Positions 1-10,900 of a stretch of DNA of 64,000 nt are shown piece by piece. The stretch spans positions 2,108,001-2,172,000 of the forward strand of contig JAWNGF010000008.1 of the NCBI GenBank assembly GCA_037039685.1. The letters are read 5' to 3'. Source of the stretch: Ceratobasidium sp. AG-K (lineage: Eukaryota; Basidiomycota; Agaricomycetes; Cantharellales; Ceratobasidiaceae). Position numbers and translations under genes: made by a program. The notes beneath the pieces are model-generated. The model ran no database searches. It was given only the letters and a program-made list of their open reading frames with translations, and had not been told where the DNA came from. The stretch's first letter is position 1. Each line of letters starts with the position of its first letter.

Positions 1-254
1 CGTTGATGGAACAATACGCGCCACGTGATGGGGCGCAGGACCCTCGGTCAGATCGCCCGCCTCAATGTGGAACAATAAATTTAAATTCGTCTCGAGCTGC
101 ACATTGTTAGGGCCAAGTAATGAGCATGGGAGGTAATTGTGCATAATAGTTGCGAGTATATGACCGAGCTTCAACACGCCGCTGCTGTCACTCACGTGAT
201 CAGGGCATTGTTATCGTCCGTCACGAGGCACTTCTTGCGCTGACACCGACGACG

Positions 255-850
255 ATGGCTCCCATCGATACCGATCCTAATGGCATGCCCATCGAGTCCG
301 TCGAGTCCTACGACCAGTTCTTCGACTGTAACATATGTTTCTATGAGAGGTCAAGCGACGAGGCAAAGGTCCTGTTGTGTGGTAAGCGTCTATGCCTTTA
401 CTGCACCAGACTGAACCGAGATATGTTTCTGTCGCAAAGGTCATGTTTTTTGTGAAGATTGCGTGAAGAGGGCTATGCGTCGTTACAACAGGCAAATGGA
501 CGATGGGCCATGCCCGCAGTGCAGGAAATGGTCGACCCGCGGCCAGCTCCGCCCCGTCGATTTTAAGGCCGCGCCACTCGACGAGTCGGCTGCTCTTGCG
601 GGTATAGGCGACAATATAGCTGAAGAAAGGTATGTTACGCGTATAGTAACATGCCAGTGCCATCGATCAGCGCACTGACGTGGACGGCAGGCGGAAGAAC
701 ACGGCGCTGCGAAGTGAACTACAGCGCCTCAAGAGCCGGATCGAGGCAATTGGTGTCAAGCGCGCAATGATGGCAAGTACGCTAGAGGAGGTAGCCCGCC
801 AAATGAAGAATATCGAGGAGTTTAATGATAAGATGGTAGTGGACGGTTAG
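255..850 (+). CDS. RING-finger protein with C-terminal coiled coil
   Basis: Small RING-type zinc-finger protein, probably an E3 ubiquitin ligase-like factor; substrate and partners unknown. Three exons give a clean reading frame: ATG at 255, an intron from about 380 to 437 and a second from about 631 to 690, stop TAG at 848-850. The RING appears as C-x2-C (CNIC), then CGHVFCEDC across the first splice junction, then CPQC, that is, a C3HC4 spacing. The last exon encodes a Leu/Arg/Glu-rich stretch (ALRSELQRLKSRIEAI) typical of a short coiled coil. The protein is about 145 residues. A CACGTGA motif lies about 57 bp upstream of the ATG. RING identity is read from the cysteine/histidine pattern; ligase activity is inferred from the family. 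Confidence 0.75.
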
Positions 851-1761
851 CGCATCGTGCACGCACTGCTTTGTAGGCGCGTTTTGAATAGCTGTTGAAC
901 GACTGTACGGATCTCCCATGACCATATCCCCATTGTTTTTCATCCCCTACACCGACGAACCACTTTTTGATAGCCTTGTATAATTATTATGTATATATTG
1001 AATTGTACATTAGATTGTATACTAGACTGTATATAGATAGCACTCGACGATATATTCACTTCCTATATGTATATCCATCCATCTGTGACAATCATATAAT
1101 TATATCCGCCAGAAGTTCGCCGCCAGATAAATGCCTATGTGCGCGCCACGTGACTTTGCATCGCTCGCGTTAGATTGTATCGCGCCGCAAATGCCGATTT
1201 AATGTGTGAATCGTTGTGACTTCATACCTTAAATCCTGAGGCGGCGCGGCGTAAAGGTTATGTAAACCTGCATATGGAACCGCACTATTCAACCTCCAAT
1301 AGCAAGCGCTGCGGGACGGTAACGTGAGAGCAAGAACGATGAATTGTTCGCAACCCTGCAGATAACACGACATCTTTGTTCGGAAGCCAAATTTATCGGT
1401 TCATGTCTGACCGAGGTCGATCTAGGGCTCGCATCGATCTTTTAATGTGTTATTGGCACTAATTTGTATAGCTGGTGTTGATACACAACGCGCATAATTG
1501 ACCTCATGTGTCATACGCGGCAGCACGCCAAACGTAGCTAACAGGAATCGGCCATATTATCGATTGCCCGCAATGTCGTCGGACACAGAATCAGTAAATC
1601 CGCTTATGATAACATGCCTTAGTGAGGCTCTCAATCTGACCGTCTCAATTTTATCATGATACACGGCCTAACCTCATCTCACTCCATCTACGTGCTTACA
1701 GCTCGCTTCTAATGCCTATCAAGCACATCGGAGCTGCAGGGTCAAGCGCATATGTGTGAAG
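851..1761. other. intergenic, no gene recognised
   Basis: About 900 bp of AT-rich sequence between the RING gene and the next gene. Short open frames exist but none has a coherent domain, codon pattern or splice structure. One CACGTG motif sits at 1147-1152. Confidence 0.6.
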
Positions 1762-1786
1762 AAAATAAAATAAAATAAAATAAAAA
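1762..1786. repeat. (AAAAT)n simple repeat
   Basis: Four to five tandem copies of a TAAAA pentanucleotide just downstream of the stop of the minus-strand gene. It may form part of that gene's 3' region. Confidence 0.8.
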
Positions 1787-1797
1787 CACCAAGAATT

Positions 1798-2983
1798 TTA
1801 TTCATCTGCATTCAACACGTCGTAATACGCACGCAGGCGATCATAAACGCCAAATATTTCACCTTTGTTACCGCGCATTCGGTTTGGTAGGTTTCGATTG
1901 GTCTGGATTGACATCCCCCATCTAGTGATGCCATCATCAAGGTTCACTCTCGATGTTGTCGTGCCGTGCACATCCATCCCACCACGCCAAATCGCAGTCA
2001 CGACGCTGGCTGCACCAATATCGATGGCAACTCGATATCCCGGCAAAACAAACAGCCTGTCGGGTATGGCTCTCTTGATGCATTCGCCAGTGACGATGTT
2101 GCCGTCACGGTCGGTGTGAAGCCATTGACCGAAAGTGAATAGCTTGCCGTAGTACTGAGGTAGGGAGTCCATATCCCGATCGACATGCATACCGTTTGCA
2201 AACCCGTGACCATCTTTGCCATGATGCGAGACCGCCATATTCGAGCCCAGGCTTGGGCCGTGCGTCTGCCGGTGGTGTGAGCGAATGGAATTAAGCAAAC
2301 GGTGTGGTTACATACGCGAATATCGCTATCATGCGATCCGAAGAGTGGCACCGCCGTGTCGGCCAGCGTCTCGACCGTTCTCATAACTGCGCGGGGCGAC
2401 AACTGCTCCTGTAGTATCATCCACGCAACCTGTGTTACTGGCGTCATAACAAGGTCCCCGGCCGTAATCGTTCACTTACGTTAACAGCCTCCTGACATTC
2501 GTACAAATCAATGTAGCCATCGGGATTGTGTTTATCGCGCTCTGACTGAGCGGTATATTCACCCAGGCGCTCGCCCGGCGTCCTGCCGGGTCGCCAGCCA
2601 GCACTGTAGAGGTGACCCTCTGTCATGAGGGTGAGTACTGGAACGGAAAAGCAACGCAGAGACCTACGACGTACAGCCTCGGCATTCTGGGCTTTTCGGC
2701 ACGAATCCGCAAAGTGTCGACGGCCTGTCTGGGTGGTGCGCCATCAAAGGAATCTAGTGGAGAAAATTGTGCGGCCAAAGACCATGGAATAGGCACCGTT
2801 GGTGCCCGGGCGAATCCATAGACGCACGCCCTTGTTTCAAATATCTTGATGCCCTCTGATCGTTCGGACTTGTATCAGGATTGGACGGAAGCCAGTGCCG
2901 AACGGATTGTCCGTCGCAGGTCATGAGTTACTGATGGATTTGGGGTTCACAGGTTTCTCAACGTTTGCATCCTCGTCGGCCAT
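1798..2983 (-). CDS. Candidate Tet-like 2OG-Fe(II) dioxygenase domain protein
   Basis: A minus-strand gene of four or five exons, about 380 residues, ending at 1798. A plausible start is the ATG at 2983, right next to the assembly gap, followed by an in-phase intron to about 2865. Further introns fall near 2625-2670, 2440-2490 and 2250-2310. The C-terminal half has a candidate HxD iron ligand pair in GMHVDRD and a distal histidine in DVHGTT, flanked by alternating hydrophobic strands (FVLPGYRVAIDIG). This layout resembles the fungal Tet/JBP-like 2OG-Fe(II) oxygenase domain common in basidiomycetes, which would oxidise nucleobase or protein substrates. The family assignment rests on pattern memory only. 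One donor (about 2669) is non-consensus, so that junction is uncertain. Alternatively it is a conserved fungal protein of unknown function. Confidence 0.5.
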
Positions 2984-2986
2984 GCT

Positions 2987-3086
2987 NNNNNNNNNNNNNN
3001 NNNNNNNNNNNNNNNNNNNNNNNNNNNNNNNNNNNNNNNNNNNNNNNNNNNNNNNNNNNNNNNNNNNNNNNNNNNNNNNNNNNNNN
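2987..3086. other. assembly gap (100 N)
   Basis: Exactly 100 consecutive N bases, the usual placeholder for a gap of unknown size. It separates the end of the PFF1-like pseudogene from the start of the neighbouring gene, so real sequence, including the rest of the peptidase gene, is probably missing here. Confidence 0.99.
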
Positions 3087-4352
3087 ATTTTGATTGTTGG
3101 ACCAATAGATACCAACGGCATTTCCAGCTTCAAGTGCTTTTTTTTCCATCATCAACCCATAACGTAGCCATCTTGTTGCCAACCACGAGGCCGAAGTCAT
3201 AAACAGTTATGGTTCGCGACCTACCAGAATATCAGGTCAAGGGAAGCCTCAGCCAGAAATTGAATGTGTGAACTTTCCGACGACGGTAGAAAGCGAGGTC
3301 CAGTCCCCGCAATGCCTGACACTTTCATAGACCTGAGAAATCAGTTCCCCCACCGACACTGACGAGCCCGAACGCTTGAAACGCATATCCGAGACGAGAG
3401 AGTGGAACCATGTGGGCCGAGAGACGGAGCGGAAGGCGGAGGTGACGTCAAACGACGAGCTGCGGAACAACATAGGCCGCCTGGGGCGAGTGTTAATATA
3501 TTTCAAGGAAAACGTAATTTGAGCTTACACCTCCGTTACCGGCTCCTTCTAGGTTTAGGAACGTGGCTGGCAGTTATAGAACCAAAGGAGTTGGTCCAGG
3601 AACCTGGAAGAACCTTTTAATGGAGAACTAATTGAGAAAACGAAAAATTGCTCAGCGCAAGGCACCGTTTAGCCAATCTCTTCTTCGCCGTTGTTAATGT
3701 TGAAGATGACCGTCTTTGGGGCGGATACTTCGCATAGTATTCAACAAGTTGTAGCAATGAGTACAACACCCATTCCCATCGTCGGTGGGCACCTACAAAG
3801 AAAATTAGTATCGTCGTGAGGATTAAGGGTATGACTTACCAAGTCCAGTGGACACCGAGTCAAAATGAGCCGAGAACAAGACAGCGGGGAGGGAAGTGTC
3901 TTGGCCGTCAATCTTGACCAAGAGGTTATCCCCTTCAAAGTAAACGACCTGACCGCGACCGGTGTAGGTGCCGTTGCTAACTAGTTCGTCGGCTACTTCA
4001 ATACCATAAAAGTTACGAGAGAGGTGGCGCAGGGCGGCCAAGAAGGTAGTTCCGTACATGGTTATTGGCATGCGAATTGTATGGATGTGGAACTTGGGTT
4101 ATCTGCTCTTGGGATTTAGAGAGAGCTACTATCCATAGACACACACTTACGGCTTGCAAATCCCTCCAAGCCTGCTCCAAATTCAGGCCACGCTGGTGAG
4201 CGTGTTTCGGAGGATTTGGAACGGATTTTTTCAAAGACAACAACACTAGATATAAAGATTGCAGCATAGATGATGGCAACAAGAGCTGTGACTGCCACTT
4301 GACTAGGCGTAAGAAGCGCGGCTTTGACGTAACCAACCAGAGGCACTCTCAT
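3087..4352 (-). pseudogene. PFF1: PFF1-type vacuolar membrane M28 metallopeptidase, frameshifted and truncated
   Basis: The ATG at 4352 opens a protein with one N-terminal membrane segment (SQVAVTALVAIIYAAIFI) followed by HPYNSHANNHVRNYLL and an LFSAHFDSVSTGLG motif, with the metal-binding His-Asp of an M28 peptidase. Further pieces (TDDG, VIFNINNGEE, FLNLEGAG, MLFRSSSFDVTSAFRSV and MMEKKALEAGN) follow in the expected order but in different frames. They are separated by single-base gains, often in homopolymers such as the A run near 4228 and the C run near 3700. At least five shifts fall within about 900 bp. Family members are about 900 residues long with many C-terminal membrane spans; here only the N-terminal third is present before the gap. 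It shares a 154-bp divergent promoter with PEX11. It is either a decaying gene or uncorrected low-quality sequence at a contig edge. Confidence 0.8.
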
Positions 4353-4506
4353 GGTTGTCCACAAACGCAACGAATCGGCGGCAGCGCGTCATTTCACGTG
4401 AACCCCGGCGCTTACCCCGCTTACCGGCAAATGAGACTCGCACGTGAATCCGGGGCAACGCACTTATAGCTTACACCCGGCCACGACCTCAATCCAACCA
4501 TCTACC
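4353..4506. promoter_or_regulatory. bidirectional promoter PFF1 / PEX11
   Basis: 154 bp between two divergent ATGs. It contains two CACGTGAA motifs (4395-4400 and 4441-4446), suggesting an E-box factor acting on one or both genes. Confidence 0.5.
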
Positions 4507-5506
4507 ATGGCCGACGTCGCCTCGCAGCTCGTACTTCACCCAGTTGTCTCCCAGTCTATCAAGCTGCTGGGAACCACCCTTGGCCGGGATAAAATCTACC
4601 GTACCGTCCAGTACTTTGCTCGATTCCTTGCCTGGGTCTTGCTTACGCGGGGATACAAACTCGAGGCCGCGCGCTGGAACTCGTTGAAAAATGCGCTGGC
4701 AAGCGGGCGAAAATGTAAGTCTGATACCTGCTCGTGAACTAGGACTAATGGTTTCCAGTAATGCGCCTTGTCAAGCCCGTCGAGCATCTCCAAGCGGCTC
4801 TGCGTGCATCCCAACTTTCCTCGCTCCGGAGCTACCCGGTCGAGCAGTACACAACGATTGCCCGTCAGCTGAGCTATGCGGGATACCTCTCGCTCGACGC
4901 CATTGTCTGGGTAAGTTCTGCTCTCGTGCACGCATTTGGTGATCTCACGCCTGCCACAGCTCAATGCTATCAGGTTCTTCAACCTCGCTCCTGCCACTGC
5001 GACCAAGGTAAACAAGGCATCGCAGAGGTTCTGGTTGTCGGGTATCTTGTTCAGCATCATTCATGGTCTGGTCAAGGCAAGTCTATGCGTGATGACGCTG
5101 GGTTGATCTAATGGTCGCGTGTTTAGGTGGCTCGGCTGGCAAATGAAGCCAAGCGCCTTCGCTCAGTATCTGAAAAGGGTATTGGCGCCGATGCTGATCG
5201 TCTGTCCAGGGCTCACGCTCTTGACATGTACGTCTCACCATTGCCATGTATCTTTTACGCAGCTAACGTGTGGTGCCAGCGACCGTGCCAGCACGCGCTT
5301 CCAACTCGTCCAGGATTCGTTCGACTTTTTCCTGCCAGCCTCGAATTTGGATCTCGTCGGTGTGAACGACGGCGTCGCAGGCATTATCGGGTATGTGTTT
5401 TGAACAAGGATTAACGTACCGACTAACCTGGTCTCACAGAGTGATCACCTCGGTGATGGCCCTGCAACTCCAATGGAGGGCGGTAGGAAAGTCGATGGGC
5501 AAATAG
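4507..5506 (+). CDS. PEX11: Peroxisomal membrane division protein PEX11
   Basis: Six exons encode a protein of about 240 residues that begins MADVASQLVLHPVVSQSIK. The N-terminal region matches PEX11, the amphipathic-helix protein that elongates and divides peroxisomes: GRDKIYRTVQYFARFLAW, then a basic region (PVEHLQAALRA). Later hydrophobic stretches (NDGVAGIIGVITSVMALQLQW) form the membrane-associated C-terminus. Introns by eye: 4715-4758, 4911-4959, 5077-5126, 5228-5279 and 5391-5439. The third appears to use a GC donor (GCAAGT...TTTAG), because reading through gives a stop and the best phase-0 junction needs it. The stop at 5504-5506 lies 93 bp from the convergent stop of the E2 gene. Confidence 0.88.
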
Positions 5507-5599
5507 GCTCAGTCTCACGCACACCATGTAATAAGCCATCGAGAAACGAAGGTCTATTAAATTCACCTGCAACCGACTGGACGAAAAAAAGGGATGCAT

Positions 5600-7139
5600 T
5601 CAAAGCATGAAAGTAAGCGGGTTCTCCAAGTACCCTTTGAACGCCTGCAACCACCTCGCAGCGACCGCTCCATCCACGGTCCTGTGGTCCGCGCTGAGAG
5701 TAACTTTCATCACCTGGGCTGTCCTCCATCCCTTCTCTTCCTCGGGAGCCGGAACAATCACAGGCTGAGTCCCGCCGACGGCGAGGATGCAACTTTGGGG
5801 TGCATTGATAATGGCGGTAAAGTGGGAGACACCAAACATGCCCAGGTTTGAAACGGTAAATGTCCCGCCTTGGTACTCGTGCGGCTGGAGCTTGCCGGCG
5901 CGTGCTTTCGAGGCAAGATTCTTGGACTCGGTCGAGATGGAAGTAAGACCTTTGGACCCGACGTTCTGAATAATTGGCGTAATGAGACCAGTAGGGGTAG
6001 CTACTGCAACAGAGATATCGGCTGTGTTGTGTCTGCAATAGCGTAAGTGGAGCTCAATTGACACCACAAGGGACTTACTGGCGAATCTGGTCACCTAGCC
6101 AAGCCGAGTTGACTTCTGGTACGTCCTGCAATGCGCATGCAACGGCCTTGACAATAAAGTCGTTGACGCTCAGCTTGGGCGCGCCCTCTTTTCCAGCCAG
6201 GCTCGCATTGAAAACCTCGCGCAACTTGAGGACCTTGCCCATATCAATGTCGGAAGTGACGTAGTAATGGGGAACCTCTTGTTTGCTCTGGGTGAGGCGC
6301 TGTCCGATAGTGCGACGCATGTTGGACACGGGCTGGTCCGTGTACGACTGGGCAGGGCCAGCGGCGGCAGAAGCAGGAGCAGCGGCCGAGGGCTGGAACT
6401 TTTCGACATCTGAACGAGTGATGCGACCGTCGGGTCCGGTTCCCTTGACCTTGGCGAGTGGAATGCCTCGCTCGAGGGCGATCTTTTTGGCGATCGGAGT
6501 GGCAAAGATGGGGGCGCCAGACTGGAGCTCTGCCTTTGTGTCCTTGGGCGGCTTGGGCTCGTCCTTGGGCGCAGGTTTGGACTCTTGCTTGGGCTCTTCC
6601 TTCTTGGGCTCTGGTTTGTCCGCAGACTCGGACTTGGAGGCCGGTTTCTCGTTCTCGGCTTCTTTCGCGAGATCGGCGGCTCCCGCCAGATCGTCGCCTT
6701 CTTCCGCGACGATCGCGATAGGGATTCCAACAGGGACGTTCTTGGAGCCATCACCGCGCTGCGATAACGCATGAGCATATACATAACACAATTATACGCC
6801 ACGTACGATGATCTTTGCGAGCACACCGTCGTCCTGAGCCTCGACGTCCATCGTCGCCTTGTCGGTTTCCTGCGCATACAACTCAATGACGCGGTTCAGG
6901 GCATGTGATCACCGACTCACAATCTCGAGCAAGACATCTCCGGCCGCATACGACTCGCCTTCCTTCTTCTTCCAGGTCGCAATTCCGCCCTCTGTCATGG
7001 TCGGACTCATCGCCGGCATCGAAAATTTGGAGAGGGCATGGCGGCGCGTAGAGGTGTGGAGGCCTGTAACTAGATCAGTAATTATACAACAATATTACGC
7101 TATTGAGGCACCTCTTGCCAGGACACGGGCGAGCGACAT
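5600..7139 (-). CDS. LAT1: Dihydrolipoamide acetyltransferase, E2 of pyruvate dehydrogenase
   Basis: Mitochondrial E2 core of the pyruvate dehydrogenase complex, which transfers acetyl groups from lipoamide to CoA. The ATG at 7139 starts a short presequence ([10 protein letters not shown], then [11 protein letters not shown]). A lipoyl domain follows ([15 protein letters not shown], with the lipoylated lysine in [10 protein letters not shown]), then a long Lys/Glu/Pro/Ala linker and the E3-binding domain ([20 protein letters not shown]). The CoA-acyltransferase domain ends in [15 protein letters not shown], with the HRxxDG active-site motif. There is a single lipoyl domain, as usual in fungi, and a total of about 460 residues over five exons. 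The linker is a low-complexity Lys/Glu/Pro region, so alternative-frame ORFs there are artefacts. The gene is divergent from CSL4 with 91 bp between ATGs. Confidence 0.96.
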
Positions 7140-7230
7140 GGTGAGAGAAAACGCGCAACAGGATGGTGGGAATCTCGCCCCAATCGACACAATTATTTCG
7201 CCCTAGCACAGCCACCACGTGACTTCCCCA
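7140..7230. promoter_or_regulatory. bidirectional promoter LAT1 / CSL4
   Basis: Only 91 bp separate the two start codons. A CACGTGA motif at 7216-7221 sits about 10 bp before the CSL4 ATG. Confidence 0.5.
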
Positions 7231-7867
7231 ATGGACGTTCTCCTCCCCGGCCAGCCCATCCAAGCATCCGAGACCGCTGGCACTTATACGCGCAATGGAG
7301 TTGTCCGCTCGTCGTTGCTCGGATACCACACAACTTCCGGGGTGAAGCCGGTCGCTGCTGGCCGAGCTCAGCCTCCTTCACCAGGTGCGATTGTTATTGG
7401 AACTATCACTCGCCTGTCGCCACTCCAAGCCACCATGTCAATCACTGTGGTCGACGGCGTGCCTCTCCCCCATGGAGAAGAATTCACCGGGGTGATTCGG
7501 TCACAGGATGTGCGTTCGACCGAAAAGGACAAGGTCAAAATTGCCGAATGTTTTCGTGGAGGAGACGTCGTGCGAGGATCAGTGGTGAGTCTAGGATGTA
7601 TCGGGCGTGGGTTGTTTTGACACATGTCCTGTGCAGATATCCCTTGGTGATTCGCGGAGCTACTATGTTTCAACCCATCGGAACGACCTGGGTGTAATTT
7701 TTGCAACAAGCGAAGCAGGTCAGTCCTGGCTGGAATCGACAGTTGTGAAATCATACTGATGCACCGCAGGCGCAACCATGGACCCGATCTCCTGGCTAGA
7801 GATGCGCTGCCCCAAGACCGGCCGGATCGAAAAGCGCAAATGCGCCAAGCCGAACAACATCCCCTAA
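7231..7867 (+). CDS. CSL4: Exosome complex subunit CSL4 (EXOSC1)
   Basis: Cap subunit of the RNA exosome, which feeds RNA to the catalytic core in the nucleus and cytoplasm. Three exons; introns at about 7585-7636 and 7720-7770. The N-terminal domain has the expected VLLPGQPI start. A central S1-like RNA-binding fold follows (GAIVIGTITRLSPLQATMSI ... FTGVIRSQDVRSTEKDKVKI). The last part, after the second intron, carries the short zinc-ribbon-like C-terminus with GATMDPISWLEMRCPKTGRIEKRKCAKP. Two Cys remain near the end. Length about 175 residues, normal for fungal CSL4. The stop lies 95 bp from the convergent INO80 stop. Confidence 0.92.
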
Positions 7868-7962
7868 CTTCCAATCAAATGTATTGTAAAACAGACCGAT
7901 ATTACAAAAATGAGAACCACCAACACTATGCAATGATAAACGACAACAACACAATAAAATAA

Positions 7963-10900
7963 CTACAGTTCGTCGGGGAGTGTGTCCCCAGTCACTGGTC
8001 CCCGCTTCTTGCGCCGCTCGGCCTTGGAACCTCCCGGCCCGGTCTTGCGGCCCGGTTTCAACTTGCGTGTCCCATCCTTTTTCAGTCCCCGGCCGTATAT
8101 CGTGTCGGGGGGGCCGTTGGGTGTATTGGCGCCCGATGGAGTGGGTAGACCAGATGGTACGGGTGCATTGTCGAGTGCGTCCGCGGCAGCTTGTTGGGCT
8201 CCGAGTGCCGACGAGCCGAAAAACTCATCACCTTCGTCGGCCCAGATCTCTCGGCTCGCATTCATCATTGCACTTGAGCCATGGGCTGTATCGGGGACGC
8301 CCTTGGTCGCAAGGTTCGCGAGCTGGTCGTCGTCGAGCAAGAGCGAGACAATCTCCTTGGACGTCGTTGCCTCGGTGAATTGTTTGTTCCCGACCACAAT
8401 GTCTTGGACCTATACACAAGTTAGTCATGACTGGGGACAGGTTAGCAAACTCACATCTTTCTTGACTCGAGCAAGCTGTACGATCCGCTCATCGATCGTG
8501 TTTTTGGTGATGAGCCGGTATACCGTAACCTGCCTCGTCTGGCCCAGTCGATGCGCACGATCCATGGCCTGCGCGTCGTTGCTCGGATTCCAGTCGTGGT
8601 CATAGAAAACGACGGTGTCGGCTGCGGTCAAGTTGATACCCAAGCCTCCCGCTCGTGTGCTTAGCAAGAATACAAAGATGTTTGGATTCGTCTGCCAGTC
8701 GCGGACCATATCTCGTCGGTCTTCGAGCTTAGACCCACCATCGAGTCGGAGGTACTGATATTGTCGGTAAACGAGGTACTCCTCCATCAGGTCGATCATG
8801 CGTGTCATTTGGAAGTAGATGAGCACGCGATGGCCGCCGGCCTTCAACTCCGTCAACAGTGTATCCAGCCTCGCGAGCTTGGCCGAGTCGTAGATGAGTC
8901 GCTTGGCTTCAGGAATGTGCATTGGTGTGACGGGGAGGTGTTCGGGTCGGGATGCGGAGAGTAAGCCTGTTGGAGGGACACCCGGGTACCGGTTTGTCCA
9001 CGCCTCCGATGCCTCTGGAGACTCCCGCAACGAGGGTGGTAGACCGAGTAACAAGAGTGACTCGTGAGGAGCCTCGAGAGTCCTTCTGGTGCGCTCCACA
9101 AACATGCGCTCGCTGCAGCTCGGTACGATCGGAGTCGTCACAGCAGGGTCGGAGCGCCAGAACATCAGTGGCCGGGACAAGCACGAGCGGGTCCAGAGTT
9201 CCTGCCGGATGTCGACAAGTTTGGGGTACCCCTCGGCAATTTCCAAGTACTCATAGTTGCGGCGCGGAACGATGTACTTGGATGCGGCTGAATGCGCAGC
9301 GAATTCCGGATCACTGGGAGTAGTTCAATATAATAATCTCAAGCAGGGTGAGCTGCGTACCTGGTTAATCCGCCTTGTTGCTGCAACTCGTGTTCTCGCC
9401 GAGCGGCCCAAACAAGCTGCTCCAATCTCCCCATCGAGCACACTTGCCATATGTCCTCTGCTCCCAAACCCAAGAGTGCCAGGAATCCAAACGCCGAGCC
9501 TAGCAGATGTTTAGTAAATAGACTTCCGGCCGGACGAATACTCACCCTTTTCCCATTTTGCCTGTTCTAGCCGAGGCGCTGCCCATACATTCAGCATGTT
9601 CCCGAACCATCTGCGCTCGAAACCTGAACGAGAGCAATCCCCGGGCAATGCCAACAATCCGCACTCTCGCTCAAACACACGTGGCAAGCTTATTTGAATG
9701 GGATTCCTGGTCGAATCGGGGCAGTATAACAAGTCGCCTTCACGAGCCAAGTTGCCGGACCTGCCAAACGCAGTAAAGCTAAACGGTGCGACGACGTCGG
9801 CTCGTTCGAATAGTTCGGGGTGGTTGCACACCTAGGCCGAGTGAGCGCGGGTTATTTGGGGGTCGAGAAACGCACCTTGCGGAACTGCATCACGAGGTTC
9901 ATCAGAGACCTTGCGCTGTCGGCGTCACCCAGGTTGTTGGCCCGCTCGAGAAGTTCGGCGATGGAGACATTAGCACGTAGACCACGATACAGTGCGCGTT
10001 GCCGGGGACTCAGGTCGCAATATATATCTTGCTCGATCTGTACCCGTATGAGCTCCGTGCTATGGAGCAGCCTGGACACTCACCTTTTCACTGAGCTCGT
10101 TTTGAACATTCTTTTTTATACGCCTCAACATGAACGGCTTCAAGATCATATGCAGTCGTCTGAGCTGGTGTTCGTTGAGAGCCGAGCCCTTGTTCTCTGC
10201 AGCACTCTCGATGTCCTTGGAGAACCACTCTGAGAATTCGTCGTGCGAGTCGAACAAACTTGGCATGATAAAGTGCAACAGCGCCCAGAGTTCTGCACGC
10301 AGGTCAGCAGGGTATGACAATTGACTGCGATAGACACACCTTGCATAGAGTTTTGCACGGGCGTACCGGTAAGCAAGAGTCGATTTCGACAATGGAAGTT
10401 GAGCAACGTTTTCCATCGGGCGCTGCTGCTGCTCTTGATCGCCTGGGCCTCGTCGAGAACCATGTACTGCCACTTGACACGCTGAAAGTACTTTTCGTCG
10501 GCAACGACCAGCTGGTAGCTTGTAACGAGCACATGAAAGGGGGCATCGCGGTCGTAGCAGATCTGCTTCTTGTTCCAAAACTTGCGCAGGATCGCACGGT
10601 CCTTGACGTTGCCCCAGTACGGGAGGGTTTTGAGTTGGGGCACGAAACGGGTGAGTTCTTGTTGCCAGTTGTGGAGCGTCGAGGCGGGGGCGATGACGAG
10701 GAACGGGCCCCAGATGCCGTGGGTTTCGGCGAGATAGGCAAGGAGTGAGATGGATTGGACAGTCTATTCCGGGTTAGTCGGTATCGAGGTCGAAGCGGAG
10801 GGCATACCTTGCCAAGACCCATCTCGTCGGCTAGAATCCCGTTGATGCCCTGCTCGTACAGTGTCGCGAGCCAATTGAGACCCTTGAGCTGGTATTCTTT

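Noticed and set aside
2895..3200. ORFs spanning the N run
   Set aside because: They are open only because N codons contain no stops.
6170..6886. Long Arg/Ser/Pro-rich ORFs in other frames of the E2 gene
   Set aside because: They arise from the Lys/Glu/Pro-coding linker and catalytic exon read out of frame; the E2 frame carries all domain motifs.
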